64,000 nucleotides of DNA, from assembly GCF_041154485.1 (NCBI RefSeq), contig NZ_AP028670.1:62001-126000 (forward strand), in the 5' to 3' direction. Below the pieces are notes generated by a model. That model searched no databases and was not told where the DNA came from. It worked only from the letters and a program-made list of their open reading frames with translations. The position numbers and the translations under genes are program-made. This document shows, in pieces, positions 36,491-44,294 of this stretch. Positions within the stretch are counted from its first letter, which is position 1. The number at the start of each line of letters is the position of its first letter. Source of the stretch: Variovorax sp. V93 (GTDB lineage: Bacteria; Pseudomonadota; Gammaproteobacteria; Burkholderiales; Burkholderiaceae_C).

Positions 36491-36661
36491 ATGGCCAAGA
36501 ACAACCCGCCCGGAGACGGGCGCCGCATCGGCGCCGTGAAAGGCCAGATCCCCTCGGGTGACTGGGTCAAGCGCGACACCTCCACCGGGCGCTTCATGGA
36601 TGTAAAGACGTCTAGTCCTGCGCCCTTCAAGGGCGTGCGGCGCGAAAAGAAAGGCGGCTAA
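36491..36661 (+). CDS. Small basic protein, first gene of the ubiquitin-like operon
   Basis: A 56-residue hydrophilic protein rich in Lys, Arg and Gly (NNPPGDGRRIGAVKGQIPSGD; RDTSTGRFMDVKT; PFKGVRREK). I have seen this type of short protein in many bacterial mobile regions without known function. The ATG at 36491 is used, since an upstream in-frame ATG (36455) overlaps the -10 box. It ends 1 base before the next gene. Confidence 0.75.
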   Translation: MAKNNPPGDGRRIGAVKGQIPSGDWVKRDTSTGRFMDVKTSSPAPFKGVRREKKGG

Positions 36662-36662
36662 C

Positions 36663-36974
36663 ATGCTCACGCATCTTCTCGCCTTCGCGCTGAACCGGCC
36701 GCGCGTAATCGAGGCCGCCGGCGAGGTGGTCAGCCGGGTTGCGGGGTTCGTCCTGGTCGCGGGCTTCATCTTTCAGGCACTTGCAAGCGTGATGGGGAGC
36801 CTGCCCGGCGCACAGGGGGCCGTCACCGCGCAACAATTCCTGCCCGGCCTGCCGACCTGGTGGGTGCCAGAGAGCGCTGCAGGCGTCATCGCCTGGGCGG
36901 TTGTGCTCGGCCTTGGCCTGAGCGCCATGTTCGGCGGCCGGCAGTTGCGTCACGAGCTGGAGCCCTACAGATGA
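36663..36974 (+). CDS. Small two-helix membrane protein
   Basis: A 103-residue protein with two hydrophobic helices, about residues 22-46 (VSRVAGFVLVAGFIFQALASV) and 72-92 (AAGVIAWAVVLGLGLSAMF). A loop rich in Pro/Trp (LPGLPTWWVP) lies between them. There is no family that I recognise. The stop overlaps the next start by 4 bases. In a defence-like operon a small membrane protein could be an effector or a membrane anchor, but nothing in the sequence proves it. Confidence 0.75.
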   Translation: MLTHLLAFALNRPRVIEAAGEVVSRVAGFVLVAGFIFQALASVMGSLPGAQGAVTAQQFLPGLPTWWVPESAAGVIAWAVVLGLGLSAMFGGRQLRHELEPYR

Positions 36975-37330
36975 ACGGTCCCACCCACCGCCTGATTGCT
37001 GGCCTTGGCATCGCAGCAGCTGCAGCGCACCGGGAACAACTGAACGGCGACCAGCTGACATCCATGCCCTTGGCCGCCGGCGTCGTCGGAGCGTTCTGCA
37101 CCAACCTGCCGGACATCCTGGAGCCCGCGACGTCGCCCAATCACCGCAAGATCTTTCACAGCGTCGCCTGCGCCGTAGTTCTCATCGCTGGCTTTAAGAA
37201 GGCCTGGGAGTGGGAACCCGAGGACGACCTTGGGAAGTTCTTGCGCTTCGTTGCCCTCGCCGGGATCGCGAGCTATCTGGCCCACCTAGCGCTCGACGCG
37301 ACCACCAAGCGGTCCCTGCCGCTCATCTGA
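36971..37330 (+). CDS. DUF457/YdjM-like membrane protein (short metal-dependent hydrolase family)
   Basis: A 119-residue protein. GPTHRLIAGLGIAAAAA, NLPDILEPATSPNHRKIFHS and the final helix match the core of the YdjM/YfhO-like membrane hydrolase family (PF04307). Conserved residues are H6, PD near residue 52, and H64/H69. The family protein is usually ~170-300 residues, so this is a minimal version. Two hydrophobic segments suggest membrane association. It is coupled to the gene before it and lies 23 bases before the ubiquitin-like gene. Confidence 0.75.
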   Translation: MNGPTHRLIAGLGIAAAAAHREQLNGDQLTSMPLAAGVVGAFCTNLPDILEPATSPNHRKIFHSVACAVVLIAGFKKAWEWEPEDDLGKFLRFVALAGIASYLAHLALDATTKRSLPLI

Positions 37331-37353
37331 CCACGCTTTACCAAGGACTAGCC

Positions 37354-37611
37354 ATGTCGAACGAATCCACAGAAGTCACCATCATCGTCAACGGTCGCCA
37401 GCGTACCGTCGCCAAGAACAGCGAGCTCACCGTCGCACAGTTGGTGGCGATGGCGTTCGACACCCCGCCCACGGGTGAGAACGTTGAATTCACCATCACC
37501 TACCGCAAGGGCGGCAACGAGCACCGGCCGGAAGGCAGCTTGTCAGGCAACGACACCGTCAAGGTCAAGGACGGCACGGTCTTCAATGTCACAGCTACTG
37601 ATAAGTCGTAG
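37354..37611 (+). CDS. Multiubiquitin-type ubiquitin-like protein (single domain)
   Basis: An 85-residue beta-grasp protein of the multiubiquitin family (PF14452-like). VTIIVNGRQRTV starts the fold; TVAQLVAMAFDTPPTGENVEFTITYRKG and VKVKDGTVFNVTATDKS are the strongly conserved blocks. Other members carry several such domains in one chain; only one copy is present here. The C-terminus ends in DKS rather than a Gly-Gly, so conjugation would need a different chemistry or processing. The next gene (E1-like) starts inside its last 26 bases in another frame. Confidence 0.85.
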   Translation: MSNESTEVTIIVNGRQRTVAKNSELTVAQLVAMAFDTPPTGENVEFTITYRKGGNEHRPEGSLSGNDTVKVKDGTVFNVTATDKS

Positions 37612-38782
37612 TCCAGACCTGTCGCGGCTGCGCGCCGAGGGCTACAACATCTCCGTCGAAAGCGGTCACCTGGTGATGCGCGACGTCCCGTACGTCACGC
37701 CGAACAAGCAGATTGCCCGCGGCATCATCGCTGACCCCTATAACGATGCCAGCGGTCAGCCTGCCAATCACACGATGTGGATGTCCAGCGAGAAGCCTTC
37801 GGACGAGAACGGTCAGCCGCTTGTCCGCTACCTGGCTGGCGACGGCCCCCTCCACAACCAGCCCATTAGCGAGAAGGTCGTCGCGCAGTGGTACCTGTCC
37901 ATCAAGCTGATTGACGCGGGCAAGAACCACATTGCCGACACCGACTACTACTCCAAGTTCACGCGGTACGTAGAGAAACTGGGAGCCGCGGTCAAAGCGC
38001 TCGGCGGCACGGAGACCGCGTGCACCTACCCGGTCGTGGTCCCGGACGCCGAGGAGAACTCCGTCTTCAAGTACCACGACACCGCGTCCATCCGAGCCAA
38101 CATCGTGCCCATCTCGAAAAAACTCGCAGGCCAACGCATCGCCATCGTGGGTGTCGGAGGCACTGGCTCGTATATCCTGGACCTGGTCGCCAAAGCGCCG
38201 GTCGCAGAGATTCACCTGTACGACCCCGACACGTTCCTGCAGCACAACGCGTTCAGGGCGCCCGGCGCGGCATCGCTTGAGGAACTTGGGCGCAAGACGG
38301 CAAAGGTCGACTACTTCGCAGAGGTGTACGGGAATATGCGCTCGGGAATCGTGCCGCACCCTGCTGGTCTCACGGCGCAGAACGTTCAAGAGCTGGGCTC
38401 GATGAACTTCGTTTTCCTTGCAGTTGACCCGGGCGAGCACAAAAAGTTGGCCATTGCCGCCCTGCTCCAGGCCAACGTCCCATTCGTTGACTGTGGCATG
38501 GGCTTGTACGTTGTCGACGAGAGCCTCGCGGGTCAGCTGCGCCTGACCACGGTCACGGCTTCCAAGCAGGACCATATAGACCGCCATATCAAGCCGAATC
38601 AAGCCGGCGTGCCGAACGAGTATGCCCACAATATTCAGGTGGCCGAGCTGAACGCGCTCAACGCCTCGCTGGCGGTCGTCCGCTGGAAGAAGCACTTCGG
38701 CTTCTACAACGACCTCGAACGTGAACACAACTGCACGTATACCGTTGATGGGAATGCGTTGCTGAACGAGGAATTCCAGTGA
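37586..38782 (+). CDS. ThiF/E1-like adenylyltransferase with N-terminal DUF6791 region
   Basis: A 398-residue protein. Residues ~10-150 form the DUF6791-type N-terminal region (SPDLSRLRAEGYNISVESGHLVMRDVPYVT). Residues ~170-390 form an E1-type Rossmann domain: GQRIAIVGVGGTGSYILDLVAK (nucleotide loop), DPDTFLQHNAFRAPG (acidic and Asn pair) and FLAVDPGEHKK. A cysteine in PFVDCGMGL is a possible thioester residue. Such proteins adenylate the C-terminus of a ubiquitin-like partner. The partner is the preceding gene and the two overlap. No separate E2 or JAB peptidase lies nearby. Confidence 0.88.
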   Translation: MSQLLISRSPDLSRLRAEGYNISVESGHLVMRDVPYVTPNKQIARGIIADPYNDASGQPANHTMWMSSEKPSDENGQPLVRYLAGDGPLHNQPISEKVVAQWYLSIKLIDAGKNHIADTDYYSKFTRYVEKLGAAVKALGGTETACTYPVVVPDAEENSVFKYHDTASIRANIVPISKKLAGQRIAIVGVGGTGSYILDLVAKAPVAEIHLYDPDTFLQHNAFRAPGAASLEELGRKTAKVDYFAEVYGNMRSGIVPHPAGLTAQNVQELGSMNFVFLAVDPGEHKKLAIAALLQANVPFVDCGMGLYVVDESLAGQLRLTTVTASKQDHIDRHIKPNQAGVPNEYAHNIQVAELNALNASLAVVRWKKHFGFYNDLEREHNCTYTVDGNALLNEEFQ

Positions 38783-39249
38783 GACTGCAACGCATCCAGC
38801 ACCAGTTCGTCGAGTTCGTCCCGGAGAAACTCGAGCCAGGCAAGCTGTACGTAAGTCTGGAGTACAACACCGCTAATCACCTGTGCGCCTGCGGGTGTGG
38901 CTTCGAAGTGGTCACTATCCTGGGCCCCGCCGACTCCTCCGTTACGTACAACGGCCGCGGCGTTTCCATCTCCACGTCCATCGGCAACTCGAACTTTCCC
39001 TGCAAGTCGCACTACTGGATTGAAGACAACAGCGTGCTGTGGGAGGCCCGAATGACGCCGCAGCTCACCGCTCTTTCCAGAGCGAGGGACAAGGCGGCCA
39101 AGGCGCGGGAGTATCGCAAACCGGGACAGGGAGGCGCCACGCGACCGCCTGACGAAATCGTTGCCGCACCTCGCGTCGCCGCGACCGAAACGCCGCCGCC
39201 GACAGTGGAGAAGCCCAAATCCTGGTGGCGCAGGCTTCTAGGTGACTGA
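38779..39249 (+). CDS. DUF6527-family zinc-binding-like protein
   Basis: A 156-residue protein. VEFVPEKLEPGKLYVSLEYNTANHLCACGCGFEVVT carries a cysteine cluster CACGCG, and FPCKSHYWI carries a further Cys and His, together a plausible zinc site. This matches the DUF6527 family found beside multiubiquitin and ThiF genes. The last ~60 residues are disordered and basic. The start is GTG overlapping the previous stop (GTGA). In this set it takes the place where an E2 or peptidase would be expected; its activity is unknown. Confidence 0.85.
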   Translation: MRLQRIQHQFVEFVPEKLEPGKLYVSLEYNTANHLCACGCGFEVVTILGPADSSVTYNGRGVSISTSIGNSNFPCKSHYWIEDNSVLWEARMTPQLTALSRARDKAAKAREYRKPGQGGATRPPDEIVAAPRVAATETPPPTVEKPKSWWRRLLGD

Positions 39250-39648
39250 ACGAAGGTCCCTGCCCGCCGACGCCAGGGGCACACATGTTGCGGCGATTGG
39301 CCTCAGGGTTGTCACTCCGTGGTATTGCGGCCGAGAATTGGCGGGCACTGGCCTGCGCGGACAATATCCCGCTAACACTTTGAGCGATAAAGTGCTTCCC
39401 AATAGAGGACTGCCGCAGAGTGCTTGTTGTCCGGCTGTCCTCAGTTTTTCGTCAAGCCGTCAGCGACTTTTTCGTCGAGCCACTGGGGCCGAGTGTGCAC
39501 CGGCGTCAGGACGCGTCCGCGCGCGTCTCGCATTTTTTGTCCAGATTTTCGCGCCAGTCTTGCGTTTTTGGTCAGCCCACACTGTCGATCTCCACACGGC
39601 CCCGCCTCTGGCGCTGCGCGCGGGATCCCCGCGGCTTCAATCCGCTCT
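39250..39648. other. Intergenic region without a supported gene
   Basis: About 400 bases between the ubiquitin-like operon and the nucleotidase stop. Several T-runs (cagtttttcg, gactttttcg, cattttttgt, cgtttttgg) occur and could end transcripts. Open frames on both strands look non-coding. Confidence 0.5.
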
Positions 39649-40599
39649 CTACAACGGGCTCGGTGCCTTTTCCTGATTGGTAACTCCGAACGGGATGTGC
39701 ACAGAGGGCACCACCGTGCTTGCCGATCGGAGATGACCCGATTGATCGTCAAAGAAAATGTGCGGCTTCAGCACGGCGAGGACGCGCCCCTTTTCGATGC
39801 CGCCAAGAAAAAAAGCATCGTTCGCCATCACGCCCCAGCTTTTCAGTGTCTTAAGCGCGCGCTCGTGAGACGGCGCATTGCGCGCGGTGACGATCGAGAC
39901 GCGGATCCGGTTCTCATACGCTGGATTTTGTCGCTTGTGATGCTCTTCCGCAGACTGGATCTTGGCGACCCGAACCAGGAATTCCTTGAGAGGGCCCGGA
40001 TGGTGCGGCTGCATGACATTCTTGACTTCATGCGCATGGAACGCGCTCAGGCCGGACGCCTGCATCACCGACTCCGATTCATCGCCCGCCAGAACGCCGT
40101 CGAAGTCAAAAGCAATTCGAAGGGAGTTGTCCTCCTCGTCGTCATCGAACTTGGAGTCAAGCACTTGTCCAGCCGGATGGCCCGCCTTGATCGCGGCGTC
40201 CACGTCCGATTTGTTACCCGAGAGAAAAAGGGCAATGTTGAGCGCCGGGATGTATTCGTAGGGCGACCTCCCCTGCATGAAAATCGCGCGCGTCATACCC
40301 AGTTTGTAGTGTTCGATGGTTTTCATCACCCGCAGCCCTGTGTCGGGGTCGTTTCTCGAAAGAAGTACCACTTCGACAAAGGGATCGGCGGCATCCGCGC
40401 GAAGGTCGTTCAGCGCGAGCAGGCGCTTGATGAATGGAAAGGCGATGCCCTTGGGAAGCGGGTTGTAGAGGTTCTCCTCTTGGAACTTGCGGTATTCCTC
40501 TTCGCCGTGGCTCTTGAAGATGGCGTCCGAGTCGGTGAGGTCGAACACCGCGCTCGACGCAACGCCGATCACGAGGCGGCTTTCCAGTTCGTAAGGCAA
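39649..40599 (-). CDS. 5'-nucleotidase family protein (HAD-type)
   Basis: A ~316-residue enzyme of the cytosolic 5'-nucleotidase group (PF06189-like). The opening ELESRLVIGVASSAVFDLTDSDAIF, the motif IAFDFDGVLAGDESE near residue 164 (HAD nucleophile region) and FLGGIEKGRVLAVLKPHIFFDDQ are typical. It dephosphorylates nucleoside monophosphates. The start is probably TTG at 40599, because GGAG lies 7 bases upstream and this fits the N-terminus of the family; no ATG or GTG fits better. It is convergent with the ubiquitin-like operon and divergent from the helicase. Confidence 0.8.
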   Translation of the reverse strand: MPYELESRLVIGVASSAVFDLTDSDAIFKSHGEEEYRKFQEENLYNPLPKGIAFPFIKRLLALNDLRADAADPFVEVVLLSRNDPDTGLRVMKTIEHYKLGMTRAIFMQGRSPYEYIPALNIALFLSGNKSDVDAAIKAGHPAGQVLDSKFDDDEEDNSLRIAFDFDGVLAGDESESVMQASGLSAFHAHEVKNVMQPHHPGPLKEFLVRVAKIQSAEEHHKRQNPAYENRIRVSIVTARNAPSHERALKTLKSWGVMANDAFFLGGIEKGRVLAVLKPHIFFDDQSGHLRSASTVVPSVHIPFGVTNQEKAPSPL

Positions 40600-40926
40600 C
40601 TCGGTACTCCATATCGATAAAAATGGACCGGCAACGCGTAGCCGGTTCTGACTCGTTACGCGCGCACGTCGATGAACCGCCCCCATCCTGAGGCCGTCAG
40701 ACAGCGCCGTGCCAGTGTATGTGCACAAAGTCAGCCGCCTGAAGCGTGTGCACAGCCGCAACTGTGCAATCCAGGCGATGTCTGTCACGGCCTTGGGCAG
40801 GCCCGACCGGCGCTTGGCGATGTCAGCGCTGACTCGAGCCGGGCACCGATCCATCCTCGAAACGCAAGATACGATTGAATACGCCGACGATCTTCCGAAG
40901 AATTCATCGCTACAAGGGGAGGCCAA
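40600..40926. other. Divergent intergenic region
   Basis: About 330 bases between the nucleotidase and helicase genes. No gene is supported. Promoters for both must lie here, but I could not identify clear boxes. GGGGAGG lies 5-6 bases before the helicase start. Confidence 0.5.
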
Positions 40927-43900
40927 ATGAGGATTCTGTTGCCACGCGTTCTGGGTGTTCAAGAAAAACTGCCGAAAGGCATCCTCGCGCAACTTCTCGT
41001 GCCGCACACGACTTTTGTCGGTCGCGCGACTCAGTTCACGGTACCGTCGGCTACCGGCTGGTGCATCACCGCTGACGACGGCGGCACTGTTTACATTTTT
41101 CCGCGCGCTCCTCGGCCCGAACACCTTCCAGCGGGCAACACGCTGCTTGGCACCGTGCCGTCAGGTACTGACGAGGTTGACCTTAGGAATTCGAAGTGGT
41201 TGAGCAACCTGCACGCCGCATCACCGAATCCACACGAATTTGCAAGGTCAAGCTGGAAGTCGGCGTTCCGCTATATCGGCGAGGACGAGGTCGAAGTCGG
41301 CCAAGTGGGCCTGCGTAAACCACAGATCGGCGCCTTGCATGCGATCCACGCGCACTGGTCGACCAATCACGAAGTAGCGACAGTAGTGATGCCAACAGGC
41401 ACTGGAAAGACCGAAACCATGCTGGCAACCCTTGTTACTGCCAGATGTTTGCGTCTTCTCGTGCTTGTACCCACTGAAGCGCTGCGTCGCCAAGTTTCCG
41501 ACAAGTTCATAACACTAGGAATCTTCAAAGGCCCAAATAGTGTTGTGCTTGCGGAGAGTGTTGTTCGCCCCGTGGTCGGAACGCTCACGAAACGCCCAGC
41601 CAACGTCGCCGAAGTAGACGCATTTTTCAACCGCTGCAACGTCATCGTGACGACCAGCGCGCTGGCTGGGCAGTGCGTCCAGGAAGTAAGGGACCGCATG
41701 GCGGAACTCTGCACAGAATTGTTCATCGATGAGGCCCACCACGCCGAGGCACCAACTTGGAAGCAATTCAAGGCAAGTTTTAGATCGCACGGACGAAGAA
41801 TCCTGCAGTTCACCGCCACGCCTTTCCGCGAAGACGGAATGCCGCTCGATGGAAAGATTGTGTATGTCTACCCCCTGAGATTGGCGCAGCAGGAAGGTTA
41901 CTTTCGCCCCATCAGTTTTCGTCCGGTCTACGCATTTAGTCTGGCTCGAGCCGATAGGGACATTGCACGAAAGGTTGTCGACGAACTTGACAACGACGCG
42001 ACAGGGTTGCATATCGCGATGGCAAGGGTCTCCACGACTGCGCGTGCAGCCGAGGTTTTGCAGATCTACCGCGACCTCGGTCAATACAACCCAGTCATGC
42101 TGCACAGCGGGATGCCGAGGGACGAACTCGAGGAGGCTCGAAGTCTCCTTGAGGCACGCCAGACGCGAATCGTCGTCTGCGTTGACATGCTGGGCGAAGG
42201 CTTTGACATGCCAGAACTAAAGATTGCGGCGTTCCACGACCTGCGCAAAAGCTTGGCCGTGACGTTGCAATTGGCAGGTCGCTTCACCCGTGTAAGGGCA
42301 GACCTTGGTGATCCGGTCTTCATAGCAAACACGGCTGACGTCAATCTTGCGAGTGAACTCAGAGCGCTCTACTCACAAGATCCCGATTGGAACTTGCTAC
42401 TCCCGGACTTGAGCGAAGCAGCAATCCACCGAGAAGTCGAAGCGCAAGAGTTCATGTCGGGCTTCCAGGGGGTATTGAATGAAATCCCGCTGAACGAGAT
42501 TACTCCGGCGGCTAGCATGGTGGTCTATCGGACCTACTGCGCTAACTGGCGCCCTGCCGCCTATCGACGAGCTTTTCATGGCGGTTCGAAGGAAGAGCGC
42601 ATCTACCCGATCCTGAATGAAGCGGAGAAGACTTTGGTGGTGATTGCCGCCATGCGCCAAGGCGTTCCATGGACTGACATCGCTTCAGTTGAGAGCGTCG
42701 TTTGGGAGCTGTGCATAGCGGTGTGGGATCAGCCCAAGGGCCTCCTGTACATCCACGGTTCAACAAACACGGGCATGTACACCGATTTTGCCAAGGCCTT
42801 GTGCGGCGACGACGTCGCACTCATTCGTGCGCCAGAGGTTTTTCGGGTGCTTTCTGGCATCAATCGCTTGATGCTCATGAGCGTCGGTCTCGACGAGCAG
42901 ATCGGTCGACAGGTGCGTTACACGGGGCGGATGGGTCCTGATGTCGGTGCTCGTCTCTCAGATGCAACCCTGGGCACAACGACCAAGGCAGTGCTCGCCG
43001 GCGTCGGATTCGAATGCGGCGAGCAGACATCCATCGGAGCGGGCAAACGGGGGCGCGTGTGGTCGAACCTTCGCTTACGCCTTAACACGTTCGCGGACTG
43101 GTGCAAGAGAGCAGGAGAAAAAATTTCCGACGAAGCGATCGACCCAGAAGAAGTTCTCAGAGGAACGCTTGTTCCTCGAATGGTGGAAGCTCGCCCGACA
43201 TCCGTCGCAATCGGTGTCGATTGGCCGGCTGAACTTTTGGACCATATCGAGTCGGCCACTACCATAATTTTTTCGGCGACCAGTGAAGAGCGGCTTACCA
43301 ACGTGAGCATCGAGCTGACGGAATTCTCCGCGACAGCGCCACTCGTGATACGCGTAGCGTCGCCGTCGAACGAGGTTCTGATGCGACTGAACTTTGTTGG
43401 CAACGGAGCAACTGCGGACTTTACGTTCTCGTACGAGCAGGCTACACGGGCCCACATTCGCAGAGGCAAGACGTACGATCTTTGCGACTTCTTCACCGAG
43501 TTCCCTCCCACATTTTGGTTTGCCGACGGTTCACGCTTGGACGGCAACATGCACACCGAACTCAGGACCGCGGCTACGTTGTTCTCGCGCGACCGACTGC
43601 AGGCGGTCGATTGGAGCGGCATCGACATTCGCAAAGAGTCCCAGCGCGAAGAGCGTCGCACGGACTCCGTCCAGTACAGAGCAATAGAGATCCTTCGAGG
43701 AGAGAACGACTACGACGTATTGTTTGACGATGACAGCAAAGGTGAAGCCGCGGACATTGTTGGCATTCGCGTGGACAACCGCGCGGCACCGCGGCTCATC
43801 ACAGTTGATCTGGTCCATTGCAAGTATTCGATCGGTGATGCACCCGGCGCGCGTATCGATGACATGTATGAGGTTTGCGGTCAAGCCCAGAGGAGCGTCA

Positions 43901-44190
43901 TGTGGTTGCACAGCAAAGATCGACGAACGGACCTGTTCGCACATTTGTTGAAGCGCGAAGCGTCTCGCATCGAAGGTGGTCGGCCGAGCCGCTTTGAAGT
44001 GGGAACGAATGAGCGGCTTGTCGAGATACGTGAAATCAGTCGGACCTGCGCTGTCACCCTTCGAGTGTTTATCGTTCAACCAGGCCTTTCGAGCGACGCA
44101 GCAGCGGAACATCAACTTGCGCTACTGGGAGTGACTGAAAAATTTCTCACGGAAACCTTCCAAGTCCCCCTGTACGTTTACTGCAGCTAG
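40927..44190 (+). CDS. Superfamily 2 helicase with C-terminal nuclease-like domain
   Basis: A 1087-residue protein. Helicase motifs are MPTGTGKT (155-162), LVPTEALRRQV, FIDEAHHAE (266-274), FTATPFR (295-301) and QLAGRFTRVR (motif VI). The N-terminal ~120 residues and the middle (530-850) are not assigned. The C-terminal part has DDDSKGEAADIVGIRV, then ITVDLVHCKYS and GARIDDMYEVCGQAQRSVMW. The D...HCK arrangement is like a PD-(D/E)XK nuclease core. I recall similar proteins as single-gene defence-island helicases. The gene stands alone between the nucleotidase and the recombinase. Confidence 0.82.
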   Translation: MRILLPRVLGVQEKLPKGILAQLLVPHTTFVGRATQFTVPSATGWCITADDGGTVYIFPRAPRPEHLPAGNTLLGTVPSGTDEVDLRNSKWLSNLHAASPNPHEFARSSWKSAFRYIGEDEVEVGQVGLRKPQIGALHAIHAHWSTNHEVATVVMPTGTGKTETMLATLVTARCLRLLVLVPTEALRRQVSDKFITLGIFKGPNSVVLAESVVRPVVGTLTKRPANVAEVDAFFNRCNVIVTTSALAGQCVQEVRDRMAELCTELFIDEAHHAEAPTWKQFKASFRSHGRRILQFTATPFREDGMPLDGKIVYVYPLRLAQQEGYFRPISFRPVYAFSLARADRDIARKVVDELDNDATGLHIAMARVSTTARAAEVLQIYRDLGQYNPVMLHSGMPRDELEEARSLLEARQTRIVVCVDMLGEGFDMPELKIAAFHDLRKSLAVTLQLAGRFTRVRADLGDPVFIANTADVNLASELRALYSQDPDWNLLLPDLSEAAIHREVEAQEFMSGFQGVLNEIPLNEITPAASMVVYRTYCANWRPAAYRRAFHGGSKEERIYPILNEAEKTLVVIAAMRQGVPWTDIASVESVVWELCIAVWDQPKGLLYIHGSTNTGMYTDFAKALCGDDVALIRAPEVFRVLSGINRLMLMSVGLDEQIGRQVRYTGRMGPDVGARLSDATLGTTTKAVLAGVGFECGEQTSIGAGKRGRVWSNLRLRLNTFADWCKRAGEKISDEAIDPEEVLRGTLVPRMVEARPTSVAIGVDWPAELLDHIESATTIIFSATSEERLTNVSIELTEFSATAPLVIRVASPSNEVLMRLNFVGNGATADFTFSYEQATRAHIRRGKTYDLCDFFTEFPPTFWFADGSRLDGNMHTELRTAATLFSRDRLQAVDWSGIDIRKESQREERRTDSVQYRAIEILRGENDYDVLFDDDSKGEAADIVGIRVDNRAAPRLITVDLVHCKYSIGDAPGARIDDMYEVCGQAQRSVMWLHSKDRRTDLFAHLLKREASRIEGGRPSRFEVGTNERLVEIREISRTCAVTLRVFIVQPGLSSDAAAEHQLALLGVTEKFLTETFQVPLYVYCS

Positions 44191-44294
44191 CTCCCAAAGC
44201 CCCCCTGCCAGTTGCCCGATTCGCTGGCATGATGAAACGAAAGCTGGCGAGCGCCCAACTGCGCAACGGATCTGTTTGGTCGTGAGGCGTTGGA

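Noticed and set aside
39242..39676. Possible gene after the DUF6527 protein
   Set aside because: The reading has no recognisable domain, no ribosome-binding site and overlaps the end of the nucleotidase gene on the other strand.
44191..44294. Hairpin GCCAG...CTGGC as terminator or attachment site
   Set aside because: Short arms and a long loop with no T-tract; no matching second copy was found to serve as an attachment site.
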